DNA of 64,000 nucleotides from Reticulitermes speratus. Its lineage: Eukaryota > Arthropoda > Insecta > Blattodea > Rhinotermitidae. A program made the position numbers and the translations under genes. The stretch lies in the NCBI GenBank assembly GCA_021186555.1, contig JAJKFL010000042.1, positions 44,424,980-44,488,979 on the forward strand, read 5' to 3'. Every line of letters begins with the position of its first letter. Position 1 is the first letter of the stretch. Under the pieces are notes generated by a model that ran no database searches, had not been told where the DNA came from, and saw only the letters and a program-made list of their open reading frames with translations. Of this stretch, positions 1 through 13,100 are shown piece by piece.

Positions 1-127
1 TCCTCCGTCTGTAAAAGATTGTATGAAGAGAACGTGTACAACTATGTATGCAATATAATTAAAAACTGATATTATTACGCATACAAATTTTATTTCCAAC
101 CACTGCACAAAGTAATTTTTATGCTCA

Positions 128-163
128 TACATGTTTCAGCTACGTATTGTAGCCATCATCAGG
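128..163 (-). ncRNA. Hammerhead-like ribozyme motif, left arm
   Basis: On the minus strand this reads CTGATGA, stem II (GGCTAC...GTAGCT), GAAAC, then ACATGTA. It is the mirror copy of the motif at 402-436. It keeps the invariant core bases, and stem III is again the ACATGT palindrome. Confidence 0.5.
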
Positions 164-401
164 GTACCAATATTACAAATATAAGCAGCATATTGTACGT
201 CGGTAAATGGTAATATACACACTTAGCATTTTTACGCCGCAGTTTGGCGCTTTACAGAAATTATACAGATTAATACTACACATGTATTTTAATTTGTATA
301 ATTTGTGTGGTGCTGTATATCGACTGTTGTGTGTGTAATGTGTGTATATTACCATTTACCAACGTACAATACGCTGCTTATGTCTTTGCAATATTGGCTC
401 C

Positions 402-436
402 CTGATGATGGCTGCAATACGTAGCCGAAACATGTA
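402..436 (+). ncRNA. Hammerhead-like ribozyme motif
   Basis: CTGATGA at 402-408 is followed by a stem (GGCT with AGCC), then GAAAC at 427-431. The next bases form the palindrome ACATGT and an A at the expected cleavage position. A palindromic stem III is the form expected to pair between two molecules. One extra U lies between the CTGATGA core and stem II, and stem I is poorly paired, so activity is uncertain. Confidence 0.55.
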
Positions 437-573
437 GTAGCGTACAAATTACTTTGTTCCATAGTTGGAAATAAAACTTGTATGTGTAAGGTAACTGCAC
501 GGAATATGTGTAACATTAAGTATATTATATTACGCCGTCATATTTGTAAACACTCCGCTTATATCTACAATTG

Positions 574-1092
574 CTATTCCAGTACAGACTTGTCTCGGAT
601 TGTGCAAAGTGTCGTCACTTGCAGTGCCTTAACCAGCTGAGTTAGGCAAGTCATGCTTCCAAGAGAACCTGGGAGGTGTGGTAAGCTGCTAGCCAATGAG
701 GTGACGAGCTTAGAGAGGCTCGTCATTGCCTGAACCACTGCCAACTTGCGGTGCAGATGATGCAATGGACTGACCCCCCCAGTAGGTTTTAAACAACTGA
801 ATGCACGGTGCCACGCTACAGTTTGAATGCTGAGAGCTAGCGAGCATACGTTGTGGTAACCGCGCGATACCTTACCTGCTGACCGACAGAAGTGTTTCTT
901 ACTGTGCAGGGACCACCAGTACGAAGCAGCTGCGGTGATGGCGACATGTCGACGGGATTCAGCACGGCGAAGCCACAAGACATAGCTAATTGTCGTGGAC
1001 TGCGAAGTGATGTGCCTTGAAAATAATTTGTGAAGAAACTTTTATGTTCATTTGATTTCGTTTAGGGGGGTGTGTTTTTAAAGCGAACCAAA
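574..1092 (+). promoter_or_regulatory. 5' flank and presumed promoter/5' UTR of trehalase
   Basis: This CpG-rich stretch immediately precedes the trehalase start codon. I see no convincing TATA box. A pyrimidine-rich run ending in TTTCGTTTAG at 1055-1064 could be the acceptor of a 5' UTR intron, in which case the true promoter lies further upstream. A 134-codon minus-strand reading frame across 574-978 has no recognisable domain. I treat that frame as chance. Confidence 0.3.
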
Positions 1093-1178
1093 ATGGATAT
1101 AAGCAGCATATGTCTAGTGTGCCTTCTGCTAATTTTGGCCCTCGTTTCTGGAGAGTCCTTACCTCCCCCGTGTAACAG
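1093..1178 (+). CDS. Treh: Trehalase exon 1: start codon and signal peptide
   Basis: The ATG at 1093 has a good context (ACCAAAATGG). It encodes 28 codons beginning [20 protein letters not shown] and ending with a Cys-Asn pair before the split codon AG|T. The donor is CAG|GTGAGT at 1179, phase 2. This joins exon 2 in frame to give [16 protein letters not shown], which fits the N-terminal start of insect trehalases. The 21.5-kb gap to exon 2 is long, but phase and content agree. Confidence 0.85.
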
Positions 1179-4100
1179 GTGAGTGAACTTATTTTGAATT
1201 AATTCTAAGTAACGGTTTATTACAAGTTTATGTATATTTACGTGAAAGCCATTATAATATAAATACTTAAGTAACTGTTTCAAATTCATGTCTGAACCCT
1301 TCGAAGCAAGCAATTTATGTAAACCGCAGTATTACAACCAACAAACGCACTTTTTTGTATTTCTGTTACACTTTTACCCTACATATGTTTCGGCTGTGGT
1401 CCAGCCATCATCACGGTACACCAGTAGGTTCACCTCACTGTCAACGGTTCATTTGGTATTATCACGTCATCACAGTGTTTTTGTAGCTTTTGTTCACTTT
1501 CAAATGCAGGTTGTGTTCGTCTTGCGTCAAAAGCTCGAGGTATAACACTGCGGGTTGCAGATATAAAACGGTATATTGTTGGCCGTAGTTAAAATATTAA
1601 AATTGTTAAAAATTGTTGAAATTGCTGGCAGATGGTTTTTTATTGGATGTTGACATCCGCGTCCTGTTGTTGCTAGTGTATTGTTGTGGTTGTGACTGAG
1701 TGAAAATAACACGAAGATTATGTAAACAGTATTTAAAAATTCAGTTCAAGCCTCACAGAAGAGTGTCACCGTTACAAAGAACACTGTTAATACCGTTCGG
1801 GGAAATAATCGCTATTTATTCTCGGAGTCGTACTCTATAGGCAAATACGAAGTATTTTTTTAAATGTCATTACTGTTGTGTATCTACGAGGTTTTCACAT
1901 GATGACTCTGCGGGCATGTATTAGTGCTTTACACGTTTAACCGCCATTACCGAGTCCGTGAAGTTTATTTACCTATAAAAAGTAATTAAATGTCGATTCG
2001 CCTAATTTAAGTACAGGGTGGCGCATCCTGTAGTGATCCCACCGTCTGCCAAGGCCCAGCACTGGATACTTGCCGGGCGATTACATTCGTTGTTGACATC
2101 ATAGCACCTCAGAAACATTTTTCGATGTGATAACTGTTTACATTTTAGATCGTAATTTTCTTTTTTTGTAATTCCATTATTAGCCCTTTAATAAAGCCTA
2201 GTTAATACTATATGGACCACCACGTTTAACATTAACTGGCGCGTTCGCGTAACTATTGTTGTGCAATACAAACGCAGGAATGCGTGTTGTGTATATTGGT
2301 GAGCTACATTGAACTGTCAACAATATAAAAATATTGAGAGTTACACAAAAAATGATTTTATGGCGAATTTACGTCGTCGGCAACAATAAAACTTATTTAG
2401 GTCTCCGTGCAAAGTACCCCATATTTTTGTCTGATTTTAACCAAATTTGGAGTTCCCATACAGATGTCCATAAAAGTCTTCAGTATCAAATTTCACGGGA
2501 ATCTGTCCAGTGAAAGCCGCGCTGGTACCTCCGTACAGACGGACGGACATGACGAAGTTAATAGGCGAGTTTCGCGACAGAGCGACCGCACGTAAAAGTC
2601 ATACAGCACGTATTTATGTGTTTCATACGATTCCCACAACAAAATGATATTTCCCTGCACGGAATTAAGTGATAAGTGAATTAAGTGATAAGTAATGGAG
2701 ATGTAACGTGTTTACTGCGCGGTACGAACTGAATCTTTCAATATAATACATGTTAAATTCAGTCTTCAAAAGGTTAATATGTGTTTTATTTGTTTGTTTC
2801 TATCGGAATAAAGTCCAGGTTATGTAATTATGTACGGGTTGAAGATGGCTTTGGAGAATTGTACGCAGACGGGCAAACACCCGTTGGAAAGCCCGGGAAA
2901 AGATGAACGTGTTATAAAGTACATTACTACAATTTAGTATCGCGAAAATTGCTTTCTCTTCTCGTTGCTGGAATGCTTGAAATAAATTGTTAAAAAGGAG
3001 CCCTGTAATTGGGCAGACGGCGTGTTCCCATTTCCATCCCCATAACCATTCCTCATTACATGTAATAAGTTACACATACATCTGTCGGATAGTTCTTACA
3101 TTTCGTCTCAAAGACCCTTATTTCAGAATTAAAGATACGCTGTTGGTAATACGCTGAGAGTTTTCAGGTTTGCTTGTTGTGCTGAAGGGATAGAGGTTTG
3201 AAGTTAGTACATCCTGTAGGTCGAGGTCTGCTTCGTAGGTCTGGACCTAATTCAGTCCCCCAGAAGATGGAGGCAGCACGTTCTTCTGAAACGTCGAAAC
3301 AATATAATCCTACAGGACGTAATAACCCAGAAGAATTGCTGGGCACTGCCATGGCTCAGGCGGTTAATCGCCTACCTCTCTTTCAGGAGGCCTGGGTTCG
3401 ACCCCAGGCTTGTCTGTGTGGGATTTGTGGTGGATGAAGTGACACTGTGAGAGGTTTTTCTGTGAATACTTCAGTTTTCCCTTGTCATTGTCGTTATACC
3501 AATGCTGTTTGCTCATTCATCACCGACGCCATATACTCTTAGCAACTGACAGTGTCGCTAAATAACGCACTGATGGAATTTCTCGGCGCATGCGCCGTAA
3601 CATGTTTTGTTCCTGTGGTTAACAGCTGTAAACGTTTGCGCCATCTTGTCGTATTTTTTGCGAAGGTTGTGGATGGCTTGAAGGCTGTGTTGTTAATGCA
3701 CATTAGTGACCTGTCTGACCGCTGCGTCCTTAGCAGAAACTAACATGTTGCTTTACACCGCTTATGTTTTATGTCAGTTGGTGTGAAATTTCGTTACTCT
3801 ACGGAATAAATGTCAGTGTTTGATGCGTTTTAGAAAAGCCATAGACTTTGTTTATCGGAGATTATTTTATTGATTTTTGTCGCAAATGTTTCGGTTATTC
3901 TGGCGATGCGTTTTAGAAAAGCCCTAGACTTTATTTATCGGAGATTATTTTATTGATTTTTGTCCCAAACTGTTCGGTTATTCTGGCGAAGGAGACGTGA
4001 AAACCTAAAGTTTAACTTTGTAAAGTACAGCGATAACTATATTTACCATTGATTTAACATTAAAATACCGCATTTTGCCTCCACAGTGTACTTGTTTCAC

Positions 4101-7100
4101 TTCTTAGTTAACGGTGACCATATCTTTAAGCATCAATAACCGGCTGGTCTTTGTAATGGAGGCGCTGCGTGTTTACTGTGAGGTATAGATGCATTACACG
4201 CTTACCTTCTTACCGGTCGTCAGACTGAAGAAGACCAGTAAAATCTGGTTTAAGGAGAAACAGGAAGGTAACACATTGCAAGGATACTGAAGCTGGTTGT
4301 AATAGGCGTATGAAAATTCCACACTCATTTATTTTATATTTTTTTTTGTCTGAGGGGAAAAAATAATGGGTGAGTGTAGTGAACATAATATGTTGTATGG
4401 TATGTGATTATGTAAGATCCAAGGACAAGTCTGTACAATTTTTATTCCTCTCAAATCTGATGTAGCAGCACGGAGTAGCTCAGTAAAGTGTTTAGCTGCG
4501 ATATGAATGACTGGATTTCGTTTCGCGGCAGGGACGGGAATTTGTCTCTTCGCCATCACGTTCACACTGAAGTAGGGGTCTCGGTTAGCGTCTTAAGCAG
4601 GGGAACTGGAGGTTTTCCCACCTTAAATCTGTCAGAGCTGGAAGACAAGTCGTTACCTCCATGCGATAGTGACGTCTGGAGCTGTCCTGCCATTCCCCAC
4701 ATACATCGTGGTGCTTAAATACAGAGGCAGCTTCGCCATTGACTTTTACATTTCTTAACGTTGTGCCTTCATGTCCAAAATCGACCTTAGTTTCGTCTGA
4801 ATGACAGAAGAAACTAGGATATAAGCAGAATTGAGATGGGTACTTGCTCGCTTTATCATTGCAAAGTTTAAATGACAGATGTTTCGGAACTTTCATTCGT
4901 CTGTTTAAATTTTGTGGTTGAGTAAGTTACAGGAAGTTGGAGTTTCAGTATTCCAAGTACAGCATACTGTATAGTCTAGCTGTTTTATCGAGACCGCTGA
5001 TCAAGGCAAATGTTTCATTTAGTGTTGCTGTCGCTGCCATTGATAGATGGATGAAATGTGTGGAGCAGGGACGCCTCGTCCATAAGGGTTTCTTTGAGAA
5101 AAATTAATTATCTGAATAAAAGTTTTCGTTAGAAGGTAGTTACATTCTTTAAAAGAATATAAATGAAATATTTTAAATTCAAGTACTCGCGACGGAGTCT
5201 TAGCCGCTGCGGAAGGCGAGCGGGCTGTGCCCTGCCCAGACGTTGCGCGTTGGGTCAGCGCATTTGGGCCTAGTCGTGGGAATACAGCGGCAGCTAGGTT
5301 GCGGGTTAAGCGTTTAATGGACTTGTATATTTGTTTAATTTTTGTAAAGTTTCAAACGCTCGAGTTTTGATAACCATGTGTACGTGTCTGTTTTCAAACG
5401 CTGGAGTTTTGATAACCATGTGTACGTGGCTGTTTTCAAACGCTGGAGTTTTGATAACCATGTGTACGTGGCTGTTTTCAAACGCTGGAGTTTTGATAAC
5501 CATGTGTACGTGTCTGTTTTCAAACGATGGAGTTTTGATAACCATGTGTACGTGGCTGTTTTCAAACGCTGGAGTTTTGATAACCATGTGTACGTGGCTG
5601 TTTGCAAACGCTGGGGTTTTGATAACCATGTGTACGTGGCTGTTTGCAAACGCTGGGGTTTTGATAACCATGTGTACGTGGCTGTTTTCAAACAGTGGAG
5701 TTTTGATAACCACGTGTACGTAGCTGTTTTCAAACAGTGGAATTTTGATAACCACGTGTACGTAGCTGTTTTCAAACAGTGGAATTTTGATAACCATGTG
5801 TACGTAGCTGTTTTCAAACAGTGGAATTTTGATAACCATGTGTACGTAGCTGTTTTCAAACCAATATCTATGAATTTTATGTTGCATGTACCGTGCATTT
5901 TATCATGAGTTTAAGTCAAAACCAACAATTGCACACCATTATTAACAAGTATAAGATGTATTTACAACCCTTACATATGTTTCATCAAATAAATTGCCAT
6001 CATGAGGGGGTATTTATCAAAGAACAAGTACATATTGCATCCGAATACACAATAGTTAGTTTTGCAGTAGAAGTGTTTACGCAGCTCACAATGTTAAAAT
6101 ATATAGGTGCATAAAATTATAAAATTAAAAATTAAGAACAATAATATATATATAAGGCTACTACCGCTTCCTTTCACATCCTTTAACTTCATTATTCACC
6201 AGTCCTCTCCTTCGGCGCTATATAATCAGTTATTGAAACAGTCTTTTAAGAAATCTATAATAAAATAGATCATTTGAAGGATGAATTTCAAGTAAGGCTG
6301 ATATTCTTGCAATCTTTTAAACTCAGTAGTTCAGATTCAGTTTGTATTAAGACGGGGGTACATGAATTTTCCAAAAATCTAGAAGCTATCTCAAAATTTT
6401 AGGCGGCAGAAGGATAACATGACGCAAGTACCACACTGATGACCCATAAGTATTGGGTGCCACTGTACAAAATTTAGTAACCCGAGCGACCTGGCGCCGC
6501 GGGGATTTGTACACCCCTGTACTAAAACATGTTTTTCTTTCACAGACTGGTTGTGTGTTTGAGTTTAATATAATAAACAAGGACAGCTTTCTGTCAGCAT
6601 ATTTGTATCCATTCAACCAAGTATTAAGAAATTTCGCTCCCCAGACCAACCATCAGTCTAGTTAAGTAATGGTTTCTGCGCATAACGGTCAAGCAATAAT
6701 AGACGTCCTGTAGCATGAAATCGCACGTCACTGCTTGCCCGCCACAGCATTTCCTCTACTGTGAAAGGAGTGGGATGTGAAAACGTACGTAAACTTGTTT
6801 TGTGCTAGACTTCGTAAAAAAAAAAAAACATTCCCATGATCCCACACAAAAACTCAATAGTGCTTTAATCAGCATGGTGCAATACTTTTTAGAATGGATA
6901 CAGTACATAGATAAATCGACAGGGCGTATATGCACATTCATGCGAATGAAGCGTATTTGAAATGGCGAATTTATGTCATGTTCTACTGTTGCTGTATGCT
7001 CTTTGTATGTTCTTGCTGAACTAATCGAGAAATGTGACTTTTCGTGTGGAACTCTCTCGTAATGATCACAGTCACAATTACTGTAGGTTGTGTATTAATT

Positions 7101-10100
7101 ACGTGACGTACGCCACAGAACTTTGCAACATGAGGACCAAAGACCGAATGAAGCTCAGTAAGATATTTCAAAATGTCCCGCGCAGTGTAGTCATTAATGG
7201 TAGGAGACCGGCCAACAGTTAGAGGTACTTGGAGGGGGAATGGAAAATTCCCCAGGCCTGGTGGGCAGATCTAATTTGAGGTCAGATGAAGTGTATTTTT
7301 AGCCTCAGGATGTTTTCATCTTAGCCGATTCACTGTTAGTTTTTTTAGCTTTCTGCGGTGTAAAATGGTAATTTGTTACGTGATGTAAATGGAAAAGAAT
7401 TTTCCGTTAAAGTAACGCAGTGTATCATGAATAGCTGTCCGCTGTCGTAGTACATTTATTACCTGCTCATGTGTATTTATATAACACTTTGTAACACGTG
7501 GGTTTGTGGCCTTTTGTTTGGCCACGACACTCTTAAGGAAGGATTTGCATGTGATGGACTTTGTGATTATCTCACATGTAGGAGTGGGGAAGAATTGCAG
7601 TCGCCTTCCCATATACAGGGCATACACAAAAGAATGGTGCGGTTTTAATAGTGAACACTATTAAAACCGCACCATTCTTTTCTGTATGCCCTGCACAGGA
7701 AGTCCCCGACTTACGTCAGTGGATCGTTCCGCAACCCTATGCGTAAGTCGATTTTTACGTAACTCGGAGCCATGTTTTATTATATACCTTATACACAATA
7801 ATAATAATTTTAATAACAATGAATAAAAAACATAATAATAATAATTAATAATCGATACGGGAGTCACTGTCGTGTTCAATTGAGGCAGAGGCAGGGGTGG
7901 GTGTGGTGGTGTTTGTGGCACAAGAAGTTTTTTTACGTAAGTCCGGATCTACGTATGTCGGAGCTACGTAAGTCGGGTCCGTCTGTATTATATGAGTGTG
8001 ATGCTTTAACCACACTTGGATATTTCTCTCTGGGCTCGAGTAACCTGGACCCAGAGGTTATTAAGAAAACTCATCTAAGATTAATCCTGACCTTTAGTAA
8101 GGCTGTACGACTTGGATAAGATTCTTTCCTAAAGAAACAGGGGTAGAGACTAAGGGGCCACAATGGGCCTTAAAAAGACCTGCGTTTCATCGGATCTGTA
8201 GGGGCTCGAACACATTATATATTCTATTCTATTCTAACATGTGGGTTGGGTACTTTATGTGACACTTTTTGCGACCGAATTTTTGACACTCCTTCACATT
8301 TCAGACGTCCCGGGTTCAGATCTCTGTCTAGCGACAAGCTATCTTAACATTTTGCGTGGCGTTCCTCAGCTTCTGCACTTAAATTCCAGGATAGTAACTC
8401 AAATTAGGCCACACCTCTTCCCTCCCTCCACATCCTCTGAAATGTTCTATTAACTGCTTATCCTGGGCCGGGATAGCTCAGTCACTATAGTGACTACGCT
8501 AAGTTGGACGTCTGGGGAATCGTATTTCGATTGCCAGCAGGGAAGGGGATTTGTCGTCTCCGAAACGCCAAGACCGCCTCTGGGGCACACCCTTCCTCGT
8601 ATTCATTTGGTACAGTGGGCTCTTTCCCCGGTGATAAAGCGGCCGAGGCGTGAAGCTGACTATTCTTCCCATCGAGGCCATAGGTTAAGAATAGTTGGAG
8701 CTGTACCTCCACTCTTCTATATGCCCTCGTTGCGTTCACAGGGACGGTAAAGTTCACTGTCATGCTGCCTTTTTACGATAGATAGGGCCATGTCTTTTCT
8801 TGCTGACAGCAGTTACGACAGCTACAGGGCATGTTTTGTGCATCCCTGGTGCATGTGCTGCTTGCTTTCAAGGCCTGCTTCTACCCTAGCTTTTAGTAAC
8901 GGTAGCTTATTGCATCATTCAGTTATGACGGGACGGACAATTAGCTAGAAGGTGACATTTTGTCGTGCTCCACTCAGTGACAGACGAATTAGGACTCGGG
9001 GGAGTATGAAGTGATTACTAACGCTGTTGCTGTGGCGTGTAACGAACGGTGTTGTAATTGCATTCAAGATAAATAGCAGCGTCGTAAATACAAGAAGATG
9101 CGCAGTACATACGTGTAATAATGGACCCACGTTTGTTAAAAAATAAATTGTTTTAAAACAAATAAAAAATTCCATTCATGAAGAAATTAAAGACCAGTTT
9201 GAAGTTAGGGAATGCTTGTTATCATTCGGTGCAGAATTTTTTGCCTTCCAGTTTGCTATCCAAAGGTATAAAGATCAGGGTATACAGAACTGTAATTTTT
9301 TGCCTGTTGTTTTGTATGGGTGTGAAGCTTGGTCTCTTCACATTGAGGGAGGAACATAGGCTGAGGGTGTTCGAGAATAGGGTGCTGAGGGGGATATTTG
9401 GGTCTCAGAGGAGGAGGTAACAGGGGAGTGGAGAAGACTACATAAGGAGGACCTTTATGATCTGTACGCCTCATCAAATATTGTTTGGGCGATCAAATTA
9501 AAAATAATGAGATGGGCGGAGCGTGTGGCACGTATGGGGGACAGGAGAGATACATGCAGGGTTTTGGTGTGGAGACCTGATGGAAAGAGACCACTTGGAA
9601 GACCTAGGCGTAGATGGGAGGTTAATATTAAAATGTACGTTCAAGAAGTGGCTTGGACTGGATTGATGTGGCTCAGGATAGGGACAGGTGGTGGGCGCTT
9701 GTAAATGCGGTAATGAACCTTCGGGTTCCATAAGACGCTGGTAATTTCTTGGCTAGCTGAGGATCGGTTAGCTTCTCAGGGAGAAACTCTGCTCCCTGGA
9801 ATTGTTATATGTCATATGCAAGTTATTAGCCCCTTAAAGCCAAGTGGTTACTATATGCACCACCACGTGTAACATTCAACAATTCTACGTTCTGCCCACA
9901 CAGTATATTTATGTGTTTTGTGTGGATCTCAGAACAAACAGCGATTATTTCACTGTACAGCATTAACTGACTGGTTTGTATAACTGAGACGGAGTGTGTT
10001 TACTGCGCGGTACGGACTGTATTTATGTGTTTTGTGTGGATCTCAGAACAAACTGCGATTATTTCACTGTGCAGCATTAACTGACTGGTTTGTATAACTG

Positions 10101-13100
10101 AGACGGAGTGTGTTTACTGCGCGGTACGGACTGTATTTATGTGTTTTGTGTGGATCTCAGAACAAACTGCGATTATTTCACTGTGCAGCATTAACTGACT
10201 GGTTTGTATAACTGAGACGGAGTGTGTTTACTGCGCGGTACGGACTGTATTTATGTACAATGTATATTAACACTTTAAAGCCCAGTGGTTACTATATGCA
10301 CCACCACGTTTAACATTCAACAATTCTACGTTCTGCCCACACAGTGTATTTATGTGTTTTGTATGGATCTCAGAACAGACAGCGATTATTTCCCAATACA
10401 GCGTTAGCTGATCGGTTTTTATAACCTAGACGGAATGTGTTTACTGCGCGGTACGAACTGATTATTTAAATATAATTCTGGTTGATTTCACGGTGTTTTG
10501 CTCAGGTAAACGAATTTTTATTTCCAGCAGGTCTTGATGCTCCTCGCCCTGGATAAGGTTGCTTCCATTGTTAGTATGAGAGTAACATTTCAGCTAAAGA
10601 AGGGCTAATAATGACATTAAGAAATTACTTAATGATGTAATAAAAATTACGAAAAATTAGAATCGCTTCCGAAAACGCTACCGAAATGCACATCGCTTTT
10701 GACCCCGTGAGGCCCAGTGGTTACTTTACGTTCTACCAGGTGTAACATTCAGTAATTCTGCGTTCTGCCCACACAGTGCGCGGTACGTAGTGAGTCCTTA
10801 AATACTGTTTGGTTTTTGTCTTGAAGGTTTAAATAACCGTGCCGCCGTGCATACTGGCAAGACTATGGAGTAAATTTCGTAGTTTCCTTTGGTGTTTTCT
10901 GTGTTGAATTTGTAACGGAAAAATCTGTGGACTGGTTCGTGCCGCCCATCATTAAAACCTTTGACCCGAGCTAACCTCTGAAGTTATTATTGTTTATGTT
11001 TATCTTACAATTGCGACTACTGAAATTAAAACGTTGACAAATGTGGCTTTGAAGACAGCTAGGTAAAAATGGTTACCAAAATGCCAGCGTCTGAAACGTT
11101 AGAAAAGGTAAACAGTTATACGAATTCTATATTACTGTCACCGTGCATTTTCACTAACTCAATTTATTTTACACCAACTGATGCACACGTAAAATCACTT
11201 TATTGTAGTTTTTATTGTAAAATGTACCCCTACACGTGTTTCGATCCTCGGATCATCGTCAGGGTTTTTTAAAAAAAAAAGCCACTATCACTTCAACTGC
11301 CTATTTTGAAGGGTCCAATAGCACTCATGTCTTAATATTTGTTTTAAAATATCTGAATCTTAAAATTCATAAAACATTAAAACTTATGATTTATAAGTTA
11401 AAGTCGCAGTTAAAATGTTTTGGTTAACGGCGTAGGTGTTGGTGTCAAGAATTGTGTTATGTTCGTGTGGGCTGTAAAATAAATAAATAAATAAATAAAT
11501 AAATTATAAGTAATTATAAATACACAGCATACGGTACGTCATTCATGCAAAATTAATACTAAAATTTATTATTAATCAGGCAACGTAAAACAAAATTTAT
11601 AATTACTTATAATTTATTTATTTATTAAATATTTTAAAACAAATATTAAGATATGAGTGCTATTGGACCCTTCAAAATATGCAGTTGAAGTGATAGTGGC
11701 TTTTAAAAAAAAAACCCTGACGATGATCCGAGGATCGAAACACGTGTAGGGGTACATTTTACAATAAAAACTACAAAAAAGTGGTTTACGTGTGCATTAG
11801 TTGGTGTAAAATAAATTGAGTTATACGAATTCCTCGTTTAAAAAAGGCCGACCCGCAACCTAGCTACCGCTGTCTTCCCACCACTTCACCAAGCTGCGTT
11901 GACCCAACGCGCAACGTCTGGGTAGGGCACAGCCCGCTCACCTTCCACAGCGTTTAGAGTCCGTATCGAGTATTTTAATTTAAAATTTATTTCATTCATA
12001 TTCTTTTAAATAATGTACGTATCTCCTAAGGAAAACGTTTAATCAGTAATTTAGTTTAAATTTTTTTTCAAAATTTCTGGGAGGCTTGCATCCGTGCAGC
12101 CCTTATGGACGAGCCACCCCTGTTATCCTCCCATTTATGACTGGGTTACCCAAGTGGCCTTTTTCCCCCTTAAGGTTTTTCGACTAAAGTTTTTTATAGG
12201 GAGATACTGAAATTACAGACAGGTAGAGGTTTTTCGAAGAGGTGCGTTGCGTATGTCATCAGGTGAGGTTATGAAGGCAGAAGGTTTCTGCGACACGTTT
12301 ATTGCATATATACCAGAATATACGGTGTCACATCCGAAAAGACAATACTGTTAATACTTATTGCTGTGATAACCTGTAACGTGAGCTAAGTCTGATTGCC
12401 GTTGAACATAAAAACAGTGATCTTGGGGTAGTGTGTAACCGGGACGTCGTACCGGCTGGTACCGGCTTCATCAAAACTTGACTCCCGTCTACAAACACGT
12501 CGGACACTTTCACTACGGTACGTCCCGTGCAGATTACTGATTTTTGTTTGTAAACACGTAGCGGCAAAAAGATTTGTACAGTAAACAAAGAACAAGTTCG
12601 GAACAGTATTGTCCAAAAACATCGCCGAAATTATTGATATGGCAACAACTTACATGCTTTCGGATTTTTACGGCGGATGTCCCCCGAATGTTGATTCTAT
12701 GGATTTTTTACATCGTGTAATGTGTTTATTCTGACATTTCGGAGGAACATACCGCCTCCATTTTCAGGGTGACCGAAATTTGGTTTAGGTGGATGTTGAA
12801 ATGATTTTTTTTGGGGGGGGGGGCACCTTCGTGTGTAATAGACACATTTCCTTTTCCGAAACATCTACCATCAAATGTGATCGATTTTAAATCGATTGCT
12901 AAGCGAGTGGAAAGATGCATTTAAAGTACGGTCATGTGTCATTGTTGAAATTGTCTGTTTTACGGTATTTCCGACAGAATCAGGAGTTAACATTCGCGAA
13001 TTGAAAATTTAGGGGCGATAACTGAGGGAACGGACTAGAGTTGTATCCCTGTACGCGCCAGGAATGTCGCGCAGTGCGTACATTTCCTAATTTGTTTTAA

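Larger units (their letters stand above)
82..490. repeat. Foldback element with hammerhead cores in both arms
   Basis: The left arm (about 82-240) and right arm (about 335-490) are diverged reverse complements over roughly 150 bases, separated by a loop of about 100 bases. Each arm carries the motif ACATGTTTC...GCC...CATCATCAGG or its complement. Read on the other strand this is CTGATGA, a stem, then GAAAC. The layout matches the inverted terminal repeats of Penelope-like retroelements, which are known to carry minimal hammerhead ribozymes. No reverse transcriptase is present, so this would be a terminal-repeat remnant. The assignment to Penelope-like elements is inferred from the motif and architecture. 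Confidence 0.65.
11128..11818. mobile_element. Penelope-like foldback element with 14-bp target duplication
   Basis: AGTTATACGAATTC occurs at 11114-11127 and again at 11819-11832, immediately outside the element. The arms (about 11150-11345 and 11645-11818) are close reverse complements over about 190 bases. The loop holds an (AAAT)n run and a second, inner inverted repeat (11490-11522 with 11598-11622). Each arm carries an intact hammerhead-like core in opposite orientation. There is no open frame for a reverse transcriptase, so the element is non-autonomous. Confidence 0.75.
11020..12125 (+). repeat. Second copy of the 5.0-5.9 kb repeat, interrupted by a foldback element
   Basis: Left (11020-11127) and right (11819-12125) flanks join into one copy of the repeat at 5041-5400, in inverted orientation. 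Only one 42-bp unit is present (GGTTACCAAAATGCCAGCGT). The insertion between them is flanked by a 14-base target duplication. Confidence 0.75.

Noticed and set aside
574-978. 134-codon minus-strand frame upstream of trehalase
   Set aside because: No domain, no splice-site support; probably chance in a GC-richer promoter-proximal stretch.
5306-5908. Four long repeat-protein frames on both strands
   Set aside because: All arise from a 42-bp tandem array without stops; no start context, no second copy with the frame kept, and no domain.
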